Assembly: GCA_022820835.1 (NCBI GenBank)
Contig: JAJEET010000127.1
Span: forward strand, 1-51,541
Source: Candidatus Poribacteria bacterium
GTDB taxonomy: Bacteria; Poribacteria; WGA-4E; WGA-3G
Direction of reading: 5' to 3'
DNA length: 51,541 nt
Below are positions 25,247-33,710 of this stretch, piece after piece. Numbering within the stretch: position 1 is the stretch's first letter; each line of letters opens with the position of its first letter. Under the pieces are notes generated by a model that was not told the DNA's origin, made no database searches, and saw nothing but the letters and a program-made list of their open reading frames with translations. A program made the position numbers and the translations under genes.

Positions 25247-25362
25247 TATAGTGACCTGTAAAAATAATAGGACACATTTTGAAAGACGGACGAGGGGACC
25301 TCGCCCCTACGAACCGTTTTTTGCTAAACGGAAGTGTCTCTTTAATTGTTGGTTTCACTATA
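25247..25362. mobile_element. MITE, TATAGTGA family, copy 1
   Basis: The 116-bp element has inverted ends TATAGTGA (25247) and TCACTATA (25355-25362), an inner AGGACAC/AAGTGTC pair, and a core hairpin around CGAGGGGACCTCGCCCC. It is very like the copy at 30125. It overlaps the 3' end of the amidase gene and supplies its last codons and stop. Confidence 0.75.
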
Positions 25363-27504
25363 ATAAGAAGCAGACGCTTGCATTTCTTTTACATATGCTA
25401 TAAAACGTTCCCGTTCTTCTGGATTAATTTCCTCCTGTGCATTTAGGAAAGTCCACGTACCGAAAAAGATTGCATACGCCTCTTCTACAGGAGAAGCATT
25501 TTGCGGGTTGATTCCAAGTATCATCGCCATCTTGTTCGTCTGTTGGATTTCAGGGGTTGTCCGATCTTGAACTGTGGTGATCGGTGTTTCATAAAGTGTC
25601 TTGTTGAACTGTTGGAGTATCCGTTTTAGGAATGTCTCTGTCACCTGATTGCCGCGGTAGTGCGCTGCGACAACAGATGCGTCTCTGTTTGGCGGTCCGT
25701 GATTGATTTGTAAGTAATATCCTTCATCGGCGATAGCGTTAACCGTTTCTATTCGTTTCTCTGTCGTCAATGCTTGTCCGGGGGTATAAATGTTGTAAAC
25801 CTTCGCGCCAGCGAGTTCTAACAGTTCTTTCAAGGTACGTATCAATTTTTCTATGGCGGGTGTATCGGTTCGAGAATCGAGAATGATGGCAGTCGATGCA
25901 TAAGCACCCCCTGCGATTGGGTGAAGTTTGGTGTGGAGAACCGCTGCTTGATTCGATGCGATATTGACCTGATGTTTATCGGGATAGTAGCCGACTTTGG
26001 AGATATGTAACGTTGTTTCAACAGGAATTGTTGACGTGGGAGCGGTTGTGATGAAGAAATACCCTTGGGCATCCGTTTTTGCGGTTAAGCCTGTGTCAGT
26101 GTGTAATTGTACCTCTTGCAGTGGTTCGTCAGAAGTGGCGTTAGTGATGTGTCCTTGTAGAATAGCGGTATGAGTGTCAGCGAACTGAATTGTCAGCGAT
26201 TCACGGGTTTCACCGTAAGATACCTCTACGGTTGTTGTCCCGGGTGTATCAGAAGCTGACAGATAGAAATGTGCTGAGCCATCTTTCGAGGGTTGACGTG
26301 TTTCCGCGAGTGTGCCGTTTGATGTTTGTGCGGAGATCGGTTCGTCGTCAGCGATTGGCATCCCGTCAGCGTCGAGAGCGGTTGCAGTGATACCGACATA
26401 ACTGTTCCCGTCGGCGGGAAGGGTCTTTGTCCATGTACTGAGATGTAGTTTTTCGGCGGGGGGTGCTACTTTAAACCATTGCGGTGAAGGGAGGCTGTGA
26501 TTGCCGTAATAGTTCACCAGTTCTGTTTCGACGAAATGGACACCGTTTGAAAGCCGTTTTTCGATGTAGACGGTGATAATATCTGTCTCTCTATCGTAGT
26601 GATGCGGGAGAACGACCCCATCAACTTTAACACGAATAGAATCGGTAAAGACCTGTTGCCGTTTGAGCATCCATGCGCCGCGTTCGTGTAGACCGTCCAT
26701 CACGCGAATCTGGAGGTATGGTGTTTTTGTTTTAACGGTAGATGTGTGTTGCGGGTCAACCAAAACCCCTTTTGGGAACCCCGCGGCGACGTAACGTGCG
26801 ATTCCGAGAAGATAGCCGTAAGCCTCCTGTTTCAGGTAGTCGTCGTCCTGTAGTCTTGTTTCCTCTTCTGGATTTGAGAGGAAAGATGCCTCACATAGCA
26901 CGGCGGGACATTTCGTAAGTCGCAAAACGCCGAAGCCGGAGGCGGTCATCAATTTGTCAGAATAGAGGCCTGTCGCTGGGAACCTGGGTAAGCGTAGCGC
27001 ATCTGAGACACCTTGTTGGATATATCGAGCGAGATCAAGGCTCTGGCGCGAGTCATCTGCATCGCCGTGATACCAAGTAGAAGTGTAGTTCGTCTGTGGA
27101 CTGTTATCAATACCGTTATGATGTAGCGAAATAAAGAAATCGGAGCCGCTTTCGTTAGCGATTTGGCTTCGGTTTGCGAGACTCACATAGGAATCATCAA
27201 CACGCGTCATCACGACGGTCGCACCGACGTTCTGTAGCATGTCGCGCAAATGAAGCGCGACTTTTAGGTTAACTTCAGCCTCACGAACGCCTGTTGGTCC
27301 GCGTTTGTAATTAGGAACGTGTGCTTGTCCACCGTGTCCTGGGTCGAGACAGATTTTGAAACCCTTAAGATGCCGAGTATAGGTTGGGAACTCGGTCTGA
27401 AGTGGCGTTTCCTGTTCAGTGATTTGTTGGCGGCTGGAACACCCCGCGAACAGCAGAAAAACTGAGGCGATAACGGCAATTTTGTAATAGAGATCGGTTG
27501 ACAT
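25342..27504 (-). CDS. N-acetylmuramoyl-L-alanine amidase lipoprotein with degenerate second amidase domain
   Basis: The 720-residue protein has a lipobox LLFAGC (Cys22) and an Amidase_3 domain (about 48-245) that cuts the bond between MurNAc and L-Ala. Zinc residues are visible: H57 in LDPGHGG, E75 in REAEVNL, H128 in SLHHNG, and the late CEASFLSNPEEE. After it come a YkuD-unlike beta linker, a Big_1-like Ig domain (about 355-435), a carboxypeptidase-regulatory-like beta domain (450-530), and a second part (545-710) that looks like a copy of the amidase fold without the GHGG histidine. The final SETNN and stop come from an inserted MITE. It is the last gene of the NfeD/flotillin cluster. Confidence 0.88.
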   Translation of the reverse strand: MSTDLYYKIAVIASVFLLFAGCSSRQQITEQETPLQTEFPTYTRHLKGFKICLDPGHGGQAHVPNYKRGPTGVREAEVNLKVALHLRDMLQNVGATVVMTRVDDSYVSLANRSQIANESGSDFFISLHHNGIDNSPQTNYTSTWYHGDADDSRQSLDLARYIQQGVSDALRLPRFPATGLYSDKLMTASGFGVLRLTKCPAVLCEASFLSNPEEETRLQDDDYLKQEAYGYLLGIARYVAAGFPKGVLVDPQHTSTVKTKTPYLQIRVMDGLHERGAWMLKRQQVFTDSIRVKVDGVVLPHHYDRETDIITVYIEKRLSNGVHFVETELVNYYGNHSLPSPQWFKVAPPAEKLHLSTWTKTLPADGNSYVGITATALDADGMPIADDEPISAQTSNGTLAETRQPSKDGSAHFYLSASDTPGTTTVEVSYGETRESLTIQFADTHTAILQGHITNATSDEPLQEVQLHTDTGLTAKTDAQGYFFITTAPTSTIPVETTLHISKVGYYPDKHQVNIASNQAAVLHTKLHPIAGGAYASTAIILDSRTDTPAIEKLIRTLKELLELAGAKVYNIYTPGQALTTEKRIETVNAIADEGYYLQINHGPPNRDASVVAAHYRGNQVTETFLKRILQQFNKTLYETPITTVQDRTTPEIQQTNKMAMILGINPQNASPVEEAYAIFFGTWTFLNAQEEINPEERERFIAYVKEMQASASYYSETNN

Positions 27505-27552
27505 ATATAAATTTATCTCTCAGTTCAGGCGTCAAACAGTTGATCCGGGTGT

Positions 27553-28035
27553 CTATCGGTAGAGCTGCCTGTTCCGTCTGTTCAGTCTGGTTCGGCGTTC
27601 CTTTGGACGTTCAAGGATTTCTTTGAGAACGATCCCTTGCCGAAACGCTTGCGGTGAAAAATTGATGAGCGACGTAACGGGTATGGAGCGAATCCCTGCG
27701 GGGGACTCTACCGGTACTGGTGGCGGTTGCGGTCGCGATGCTGTAACCGGCTGCGTCGGTTCTTCCGGTGCAGGTGGTTCCGGTTCTTCAGGTGTCTTTG
27801 CCACTTCCTCGGTTTCTTCCTCGTCTTGTTGCGTCATCATCTCTTGAAATTCGGTTTCAAACGGAAAATCTTCCATAAAAGGGGGTGGTGCTGCCTCACC
27901 ATCTGCCTCAGCGAGTGTATTCTCCTCTGCTCGTCTTTCAACGTTCTGCTGCGTCCTGCGCCGGCGTGAATTGCCTAAAATGACGGACAGAATCACGATA
28001 ACCAATGGTATCAGTAGCTGGACGATACTTTCCAT
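27553..28035 (-). CDS. small membrane-anchored Pro/Glu-rich protein of the flotillin operon
   Basis: The 160-residue protein has one N-terminal membrane helix (about 4-21) followed by basic SRRRRTQ, so the rest should be cytoplasmic. A long acidic, proline-rich linker (40-115) leads to a short ordered tail, SPQAFRQGIVLKEILERPK, near 128-146, which is the only part likely to be conserved. AAAGGAG precedes the ATG. Its place between floA and the amidase suggests a partner of the flotillin domains. No catalytic motif; function unknown. Confidence 0.7.
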   Translation of the reverse strand: MESIVQLLIPLVIVILSVILGNSRRRRTQQNVERRAEENTLAEADGEAAPPPFMEDFPFETEFQEMMTQQDEEETEEVAKTPEEPEPPAPEEPTQPVTASRPQPPPVPVESPAGIRSIPVTSLINFSPQAFRQGIVLKEILERPKERRTRLNRRNRQLYR

Positions 28036-28049
28036 AAATCGCTCCTTTA

Positions 28050-28101
28050 GGGGACTGTATGATAGTCCCCTACCTGTAGGGGCTGGGTTACCCAGTCCCT
28101 A
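28050..28101. repeat. paired hairpins between floA and the next gene
   Basis: GGGGACT (28050-28056) pairs with AGTCCCC (28064-28070), and TAGGGGCTGGG (28077) with CCCAGTCCCTA (ending 28101). The second overlaps the floA stop. The GCTGGGTTACCCAGC core recurs at about 33647. Possible transcript-stabilising or attenuating structure. Confidence 0.55.
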
Positions 28102-29139
28102 TGAAAGTCCGAGGGAATGTGAAGAGCGCGTGGTGTCTATCTCTTGCCCTTCAGTGGTGGGTGAAGCGATAGACTGCCGCATCTCAGTATCTGCGAGGAT
28201 ATTTCTGAGTTCATAATAATCCATAACGCTCATTCTTTCGGTGTTGAGCGTGTCAGCGATCGCGAGTGGTACTTCAGCGTCCGCCTCAATCAGTTTGATT
28301 GTCATCTCTTCAACGAGCGCTTTATTCTCTTCCTCTTCCGCTTCTGCGCGTGCGCGTTGTTCTTCGGCTTTTGCGCGTGCGATTTTGAGTTCGGCTTGCG
28401 CTTGGTCCGTCTGTAATTTAGCACCGACGTTTTCACCGACGTTTATATCAGCGATATCAATTGACAGAATCTCGAAGGCGGTTCCAGTGGCTAAACCTTT
28501 ATCAAGAACGGTCTCCGAAATACGGACGGGATTTTCTAAAACAGCCTTGTGGCTATCGGAAGAACCGATAGTTGTGATGATGCCCTCGCCGACCCTTGCG
28601 CGTATGGTATCTTCTGTGGCACCGCCGACGAGTCGGTCGATATCGGCTCTAACAGTAACGCGCGCTTTCACAATCAACTGTATACCGTCGCGCGCGACAG
28701 CAGTGATGCCATTACCGCTACTTGACTCGTCTCTGGCGGGAATATCAATGATTTCTGGGGTGACGCTGACCTGTACGGCTTGTAGGACATCGCGACCTGC
28801 GAGGTCAATAGCGGCGGCTTGTGCGAAACCGAGGTCAATGTTTGCCTTGTCCGCAGCGATAAGTGCGCCGACAACGCTTGCGACCCCTCCACCGGCGAGA
28901 AAGTGTGCTTCGAGGTCATCAAGTGATAGGGTTAAACCCGCCTTCGTTGCGTTGATCTGTGGTTCGACGATCGAAGCGGGTGGTACACGGCGCAAGCGCA
29001 TTGCGACGAGATCAAAGATTCCTACTTTAACGCCTGCTGCAATAGCAGTAATCCACAGACCGATTGGAACGAGCCAGCTGAGGATGAGTAGAAATAGGAT
29101 CAGTAGGACAGCAATAATTGCGACTATTGTTGGGGTCAT
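28099..29139 (-). CDS. flotillin-like protein FloA, copy B
   Basis: The 346-residue protein matches FloA (UPF0365/YqfA), a flotillin that organises membrane microdomains. A hairpin-type membrane segment (about 5-38; [17 protein letters not shown]) is followed by [13 protein letters not shown], an SPFH-like part (65-240) and an Ala/Glu-rich coiled coil (245-310). Compared with copy A it has an insert of about seven residues ([10 protein letters not shown]) in the SPFH part and a longer tail. GGAG lies before the ATG. It follows copy A by 57 bases; the pair arose by duplication. Confidence 0.92.
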   Translation of the reverse strand: MTPTIVAIIAVLLILFLLILSWLVPIGLWITAIAAGVKVGIFDLVAMRLRRVPPASIVEPQINATKAGLTLSLDDLEAHFLAGGGVASVVGALIAADKANIDLGFAQAAAIDLAGRDVLQAVQVSVTPEIIDIPARDESSSGNGITAVARDGIQLIVKARVTVRADIDRLVGGATEDTIRARVGEGIITTIGSSDSHKAVLENPVRISETVLDKGLATGTAFEILSIDIADINVGENVGAKLQTDQAQAELKIARAKAEEQRARAEAEEEENKALVEEMTIKLIEADAEVPLAIADTLNTERMSVMDYYELRNILADTEMRQSIASPTTEGQEIDTTRSSHSLGLS

Positions 29140-29196
29140 AATTTACTTCTCTCCATTGAGTGTGCGCGAATTTTCAGTCGCGCGTAGCGTGGCAGG

Positions 29197-30099
29197 TTAT
29201 TGTTCGTTAATATTTAAGTTGCCTTCACGGAATGCGTTTGCGAGGGATCGTGGGACTTCGGCTTCAGCTTCGACGACTTTTGCGCGCATCGCTTGAACGT
29301 TTGCGGTCATCTGCTGTTTTCGAGCGACTGCCATTGCGCGGCGTTCTTCTGCCTTGGCTTGTGCGACGACGAGGTCTGCTTCGGCTTGTTCGGCTTGGAG
29401 TTCAGCACCGATATTTTTTCCAACATTAACATCAGCGATGTCAATAGAGAGGATTTCAAAAGCGGTACCGGCGTCAAGTCCACGGTCTAATACAGTTTTT
29501 GAGATGATGTCAGGATTTTCGAGGACATCTTCATAAGTTTCGGATGCGCCGATGGCGCTGATAATGCCTTCGCCAACGCGTGCGATGATTGTCTCCTCAC
29601 CGGCACCGCCGACAAGTCGGTTGATGTTTGTGCGTACTGTAATACGGACGGTTGTTATCAATTCGACGCCATCCAAAGCGAGTGCGCTGATACGGGATGT
29701 GGTAATCACGCGCGGGTTGACGCTGACCTGGACAGCCTCAAATACATCGCGTCCAGCCAGATCAATCGCGGACGATCGTTGAAAGCTGAGTTCGATTCTG
29801 GCTTTATCGGCTGCGATGAGTGAGCTGACGACATTGAGGACGTTACCACCCGCGAGATAATGCGCCTCTAATTCGGCGGTTACGACCTTCAGACCTGCCT
29901 TGTGTGCACTGATTAAACCCTTGACAATGATATTTGGATTCACTCGCCTGAGCCGCATCCCGATGAGATCAAGGATTCGGAGTGGGACCCCTGCAGCGAC
30001 AGCGGCGATCCAGAGTCCAAAAGGCACGATCCAAAAGAATATAATGATGAAAATTAGGACAGCAAGGGCGATGCCGCCTGTAACTAGGTCCAATCCCAT
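29197..30099 (-). CDS. flotillin-like protein FloA, copy A
   Basis: The 300-residue protein has the same design as copy B: membrane hairpin (about 10-42; [16 protein letters not shown]), [17 protein letters not shown]-like domain (60-235) and coiled coil rich in [20 protein letters not shown]. It is closer to the usual FloA in length and lacks the insert of copy B. AGGAGG precedes the ATG. It lies upstream of copy B and downstream of the two NfeD genes, the classic stomatin/flotillin-NfeD pairing. A MITE and a palindromic element separate it from nfeD. Confidence 0.92.
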   Translation of the reverse strand: MGLDLVTGGIALAVLIFIIIFFWIVPFGLWIAAVAAGVPLRILDLIGMRLRRVNPNIIVKGLISAHKAGLKVVTAELEAHYLAGGNVLNVVSSLIAADKARIELSFQRSSAIDLAGRDVFEAVQVSVNPRVITTSRISALALDGVELITTVRITVRTNINRLVGGAGEETIIARVGEGIISAIGASETYEDVLENPDIISKTVLDRGLDAGTAFEILSIDIADVNVGKNIGAELQAEQAEADLVVAQAKAEERRAMAVARKQQMTANVQAMRAKVVEAEAEVPRSLANAFREGNLNINEQ

Positions 30100-30124
30100 T
30101 TGTTTTCCTCCTACGAACAGTTGT

Positions 30125-30241
30125 TATAGTGACCTCTAAAAATAATAAGACACATTTGAAAGACGGGCGAGGGGACCTCGCCCCTACGAACAGTCTTCTT
30201 GTTAAAGGAAAAGTGTCTGATTAATTGTTGGTTTTACTATA
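30125..30241. mobile_element. MITE, TATAGTGA family, copy 2
   Basis: The 117-bp element starts TATAGTGA (30125-30132) and ends TTACTATA (30234-30241). The core (AGACGGGCGAGGGGACCTCG and on) is almost identical to copy 1. It sits 26 bases upstream of the floA copy A start, inside the NfeD/flotillin gene row. Confidence 0.75.
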
Positions 30242-30383
30242 GTTATCAGGGTACGGGTTATCCGTACTCAGTACACTATGCTTTCGGTACTCAGTTAGAG
30301 AGGTATCTTGTGGTCGTAGCTGGAAAGGTAACCGCTGCAAATAATCTCTTAACTGAAAACGGAGTCCTGTTAACTGATAACTA
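30240..30383. repeat. palindromic element, ends TAGTTATCAG/CTGATAACTA
   Basis: Perfect 10-bp inverted ends (30240-30249 and 30374-30383) enclose several partial repeats of CAGT and ACTG. The adjacent GATTTTTTctgcgAAAAAATC hairpin (about 30396-30417) is shared with the element at 3892. It abuts the MITE at 30125. Confidence 0.6.
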
Positions 30384-30433
30384 TTAGATCTGAAAGATTT
30401 TTTCTGCGAAAAAATCGCACTGAAAACTGTTAA

Positions 30434-30916
30434 TTATTGTAAGCTACGAACGACGACACGACTTCCTTCTACAAAAATTACTTCGACATCGGTCTCTGGG
30501 GCGACAAATTCGCCTTGTGTGACGATATCAACGCGATGTCCATTGATTAATGCTGCGCCTGTAGGTCGCAAAGGTGTAAGGGTCTTTCCGGATTTCCCAA
30601 CGAGGTTTGCCAATTCCGAGGGCGGTGCTTGGAATCCATCTTCCTTATTTTCCGTTGCATTCAGGATAAATGTTTGAATGACAGGCGTTCTGCGGAGTAG
30701 CGATAGCGCGATTATCGCCGCTGGAATGACCAGCACCAAGGTTATCCCGGTAGAAGTTAGTGCTGTCTGTAGATCGTATTGCGACCATGCGACGCCAAAA
30801 CCTATGAGTATAAGTAGACAGCCTGGTATACCTGCTATCCCAAATCCTGGGAGAATCAACAGTTCAATAAATACGAGTAGGATCCCGAGGCTGACAAGAA
30901 ATATTAGAAACCACAT
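30434..30916 (-). CDS. short NfeD-like membrane protein (NfeD1b type)
   Basis: The 160-residue protein has two or three membrane helices (about 3-25, 28-45, 55-80) and a C-terminal OB-fold (about 100-160; LVGKSGKTLTPLRPTGAALI, then VDIVTQGEFV). NfeD OB domains are thought to work with flotillins and stomatins. AGGAGGACAACT stands directly before the ATG at 30916, so the longer frame from 30952, which overlaps nfeD, is rejected. It follows the full-length NfeD gene by 22 bases. It lacks the protease domain. Confidence 0.85.
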   Translation of the reverse strand: MWFLIFLVSLGILLVFIELLILPGFGIAGIPGCLLILIGFGVAWSQYDLQTALTSTGITLVLVIPAAIIALSLLRRTPVIQTFILNATENKEDGFQAPPSELANLVGKSGKTLTPLRPTGAALINGHRVDIVTQGEFVAPETDVEVIFVEGSRVVVRSLQ

Positions 30917-30938
30917 AGTTGTCCTCCTGATGCATCGA

Positions 30939-32456
30939 TTAAGAATCCTCAACGGCTTCTACGAAGACTTTAGCCCCTTCAACTTCGACGACTCTGACAC
31001 TGCTGTTCGCTGGGATGAAATCGCCGACGGTGACGACATCGACCCTTTTATCATCGATTCTCACAGTTCCGGAGGGGCGCAGTGGTGTCAAGGCGGTTCC
31101 AGATTTTCCGAGGTACGCCTGAAAGTCTTCGGGGCTCGAAGAATGGTATCCCATGCCGGCATCCATCACGGTTGACAAAGCGAACCTTTGAAAAATCGGC
31201 GTTTCAGGTAGGAGAAATACGGCGAGAACTGCGAGTGCCGAAGTCATAATCACAGAGATTGAGAGCCATAAAACAGCGGTGCGTAAGTTGTAAGCTCCGT
31301 CGAAAACGAAGAAAACGCTTCCTAACATCATAATAATCCCCAAGATACCTGCGATACCGAACCCTGGGATTACAAAGACCTCTAATGCGATGAGTGCGAT
31401 TCCGAGTAAGAAAAGCAGAAGAGCCCATCCGGCATCAATTCTTGTCAGCATGTGCCCGCCGAAGAAGAGGCCTACACAGATGAGTCCGAGGAGGCCCGGA
31501 ACACCGAACCCTGGGGATCGAATCTCTATAAAGATACCGAGTAGCCCTAAGGAGAGCAGGAAAGAGCTGATAAAAGGGTTGGTGATAAAGAACACAATCC
31601 GATCAGTGAGTGTTGTTCTAACTTGTGTGATATTGGCGTCTGCGAGGTTCTTGAGGCGGTTGACTTGTGAGACACCGTATTCGCGTTGCCGTTGCATGAT
31701 GTCTTCTTCAGTCAGTGGCAGTTTGATTCCTGCGACTTCGACGATCTCGTACTGTGCCAATAATTCTGTGAGTGTCTCTGCTTGTGCGTCTGCGAACCCG
31801 TATTCGAGTGCCTGTTTGGTTGAAAGTGTGAGCAATTTTCCTTGTGCGCAGAGGATTTCCATGTCTTCGCCAATTTCTTCACGTTCAGCATATTCTTCGG
31901 GCAGGAGTTTGATGATTTGCCCGTTGTTGAGTTTGACGAGTACAAGTTCTTTATCGACCATGGCTTCGGCGATATCGGGGTTCCGATTTTCTCGTTCTGC
32001 GGTTGCTCGGATGGTTCCTTGAATATAGGAGATGGCTTTTTCGCCGACTTCTTGTCCTTGAACATTAACAGGTGCGGCATCTCCGATAGTGCCGCCGGAG
32101 GTCATTACAATCTGATTGCAGGCGATAGAAATCATTGCGCCTGCTGAGATCGCCTGTCGGTTAACAAAAGCGATTGTCGGGATTTGTGTGCTTTGAATTG
32201 CGCGGATGATATTTACGGCGGAGTCGACTCTTCCGCCCGGAGTATCCACATCAAAAATGATTGCATCCGCGTTGGCTTGTTCTGCTAATTTAATACCGTC
32301 ACTGATATAGGCATTGATGCCGGTTCCGATCTCGTTGCGTATATCAATCACGTATACCAATGCGTTACTATCTTGTGCGGACAAACTGCCGCTTACGAAA
32401 AGGCATCCGAGTGTTAAAAGAAGTAGATAGCCGATCAGATTCATTTTGCGTCTCAT
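30939..32456 (-). CDS. NfeD serine protease (ClpP/S49-like) with OB-fold
   Basis: The 505-residue protein has a signal peptide (1-27), a ClpP-like protease domain (33-230), about five membrane helices (295-425), and an OB-fold (435-505). DVDTPGGRVDSA forms the oxyanion region; S104 in QAISAGAMIS and K140 in VGEKAISYI are the likely Ser-Lys dyad, as in archaeal NfeD homologues that cut stomatin. It starts the cluster; AGAGGTGATCTC precedes the ATG. Its OB-fold resembles that of the following short NfeD (KSG-ALTPLRPSG). Substrate may be one of the downstream flotillins (inference). Confidence 0.92.
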   Translation of the reverse strand: MRRKMNLIGYLLLLTLGCLFVSGSLSAQDSNALVYVIDIRNEIGTGINAYISDGIKLAEQANADAIIFDVDTPGGRVDSAVNIIRAIQSTQIPTIAFVNRQAISAGAMISIACNQIVMTSGGTIGDAAPVNVQGQEVGEKAISYIQGTIRATAERENRNPDIAEAMVDKELVLVKLNNGQIIKLLPEEYAEREEIGEDMEILCAQGKLLTLSTKQALEYGFADAQAETLTELLAQYEIVEVAGIKLPLTEEDIMQRQREYGVSQVNRLKNLADANITQVRTTLTDRIVFFITNPFISSFLLSLGLLGIFIEIRSPGFGVPGLLGLICVGLFFGGHMLTRIDAGWALLLFLLGIALIALEVFVIPGFGIAGILGIIMMLGSVFFVFDGAYNLRTAVLWLSISVIMTSALAVLAVFLLPETPIFQRFALSTVMDAGMGYHSSSPEDFQAYLGKSGTALTPLRPSGTVRIDDKRVDVVTVGDFIPANSSVRVVEVEGAKVFVEAVEDS

Positions 32457-32572
32457 GAGATCACCTCTTATCCCCAGCTTATTTCAAACCACAATTTTTA
32501 ACCTTTGTAAAAGTCATCAACAATTGGTATTTCGTCGTCAAAGATTTTCTGTCATTGTAGCAGGTCAACTGT

Positions 32573-32708
32573 TATAGTAAAGTTTAGAATCCATAGGACA
32601 CTCCGCACCGGTTCGGTTAGGGATGCAGATCGCATCTGGGCGTGTACGCCGCAAAACCGAACCTACCGGGCGGAGGAAAGTGTCTTTTTATTTTTAGGTT
32701 TCACTATA
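32573..32708. mobile_element. MITE, TATAGTGA family, copy 3
   Basis: Ends TATAGTAA (32573) and TCACTATA (32701-32708) with inner AGGACAC/AAGTGTC match the family, but the core differs: it holds GGATGCAGATCGCATCTGGG (32621-32640) and CGTGTACGCCGC, a block repeated at 46961. It lies 116 bases upstream of nfeD. The rest of 32457-32993 shows no gene; three GTGACGT copies lie at 32918, 32938 and 32971. Confidence 0.65.
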
Positions 32709-32993
32709 AACAACGGTTGTCGGTGTGAGTTTTGATGTGCTACATATTTTTTGTTTTGCAACTTCGATTTCTGAACCGTCGCCATTAATTATACTCTAAG
32801 GTCGTCTGGTACGTCAAGGTGATTTGTATTTTGGATTAAAACCGTCTAATGTTCAGTTTTCGTCTCAGTTTTCGTCAGTGAAGTCGAGAGCCGAAAGTCA
32901 TTCAGCTAGGCTTTAACGTGACGTTTGAAACGTCCCAGTGACGTGCAGATTACAGGTATGGCGTGGTCATGTGACGTAATTTCGTGTTTTGCT

Positions 32994-33557
32994 TTAGGTT
33001 GAAGTCAACTCTTCACGGATCCAAGCGTGGAGGACGTGGTTCAGGATTAAATGGACATCTTCAACGGGCCCGTATAGTTGACTGTCTACGATAACGTTTA
33101 CGTCACAAATTTCTGCCAATTTTCCGCCGCCGAAGCCGGTCCATCCGATTGTTTTGCATCCGATCTCAGCGGCGTATCGCATTGCACGGATCACGTTCTC
33201 GGAGTTGCCGCTTGCGCTGATGCCGATAACCACATCTTCTGGGTCTACGAGATTTTTTAGCTGCTCAATGAAGACATCTTCGTAAGACACATCGTTGGAC
33301 CATGCGGTCATCGTTGCGACGTTATCAGTTAGGCTGATGACCCGAAAACGCGGTTTTCCGGGTACACTTGTCCCTTTTCCTAAATCACAGGCGATATGTG
33401 ATGCTGTGGAAGCACTTCCGCCGTTGCCGATTACAAAAATCTGTTTTTCGGCATAATATGCCTCCATAATTGCATCTATAGAAGCCTTAACGTCCGCGAG
33501 TGTGAGTCGCTCTAAAACGCCTTGAAGATGCGAAATGTAGTTCTGAATTCTCTCCAT
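32994..33557 (-). CDS. SIS-domain phosphoheptose isomerase-like protein
   Basis: The 187-residue protein matches GmhA, which turns sedoheptulose 7-phosphate into D-glycero-D-manno-heptose 7-phosphate for lipopolysaccharide core or S-layer glycans. NGGSASTASHIACDLGKG (about 45-62) and ISASGNSENVIRAM (about 113-126) are the SIS phosphate-binding parts; the C-terminal DVHLILNHVLHAWI supplies the metal/active-site histidine. Length is standard. The gene stands alone, without other heptose genes. A related SIS sugar isomerase cannot be excluded. Confidence 0.85.
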   Translation of the reverse strand: MERIQNYISHLQGVLERLTLADVKASIDAIMEAYYAEKQIFVIGNGGSASTASHIACDLGKGTSVPGKPRFRVISLTDNVATMTAWSNDVSYEDVFIEQLKNLVDPEDVVIGISASGNSENVIRAMRYAAEIGCKTIGWTGFGGGKLAEICDVNVIVDSQLYGPVEDVHLILNHVLHAWIREELTST

Positions 33558-33592
33558 TTTGGTTTTTTAGTTTCCTCCAAACTGTGTCGGTC

Positions 33593-33708
33593 TTATAATG
33601 CTATAGGACGCTTCAATTTTTATCACAGGGTAGTTCGTCGGGGGGGCTGGGTTACCCAGCCCCTACGTAAGGTGCGAAGTGTAAACATATTTTCCGATTT
33701 TACTATAA
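33593..33708. mobile_element. degenerate TATAGTGA-family MITE
   Basis: The right end (GAAGTGTAAACATATTTTCCGATTTTACTATAA) matches the solo end at 44753 in inverse, and the left end TTATAATGCTATAGGACGC resembles copy 3 with a deletion. The core is the palindrome GGGGCTGGGTTACCCAGCCCC-like hairpin. It ends two bases before the ROK gene stop. Confidence 0.5.
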
Positions 33709-33710
33709 TT

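Noticed and set aside
28241..29296. A 351-codon open frame antisense to floA copy B
   Set aside because: It lies entirely opposite a well-supported flotillin gene, is rich in Ser/Arg/Thr as expected of a codon mirror, and has no RBS or domain.
31390..32022. A 210-codon open frame antisense to nfeD
   Set aside because: It mirrors the protease gene and is Ser/Arg-rich without domain or RBS.
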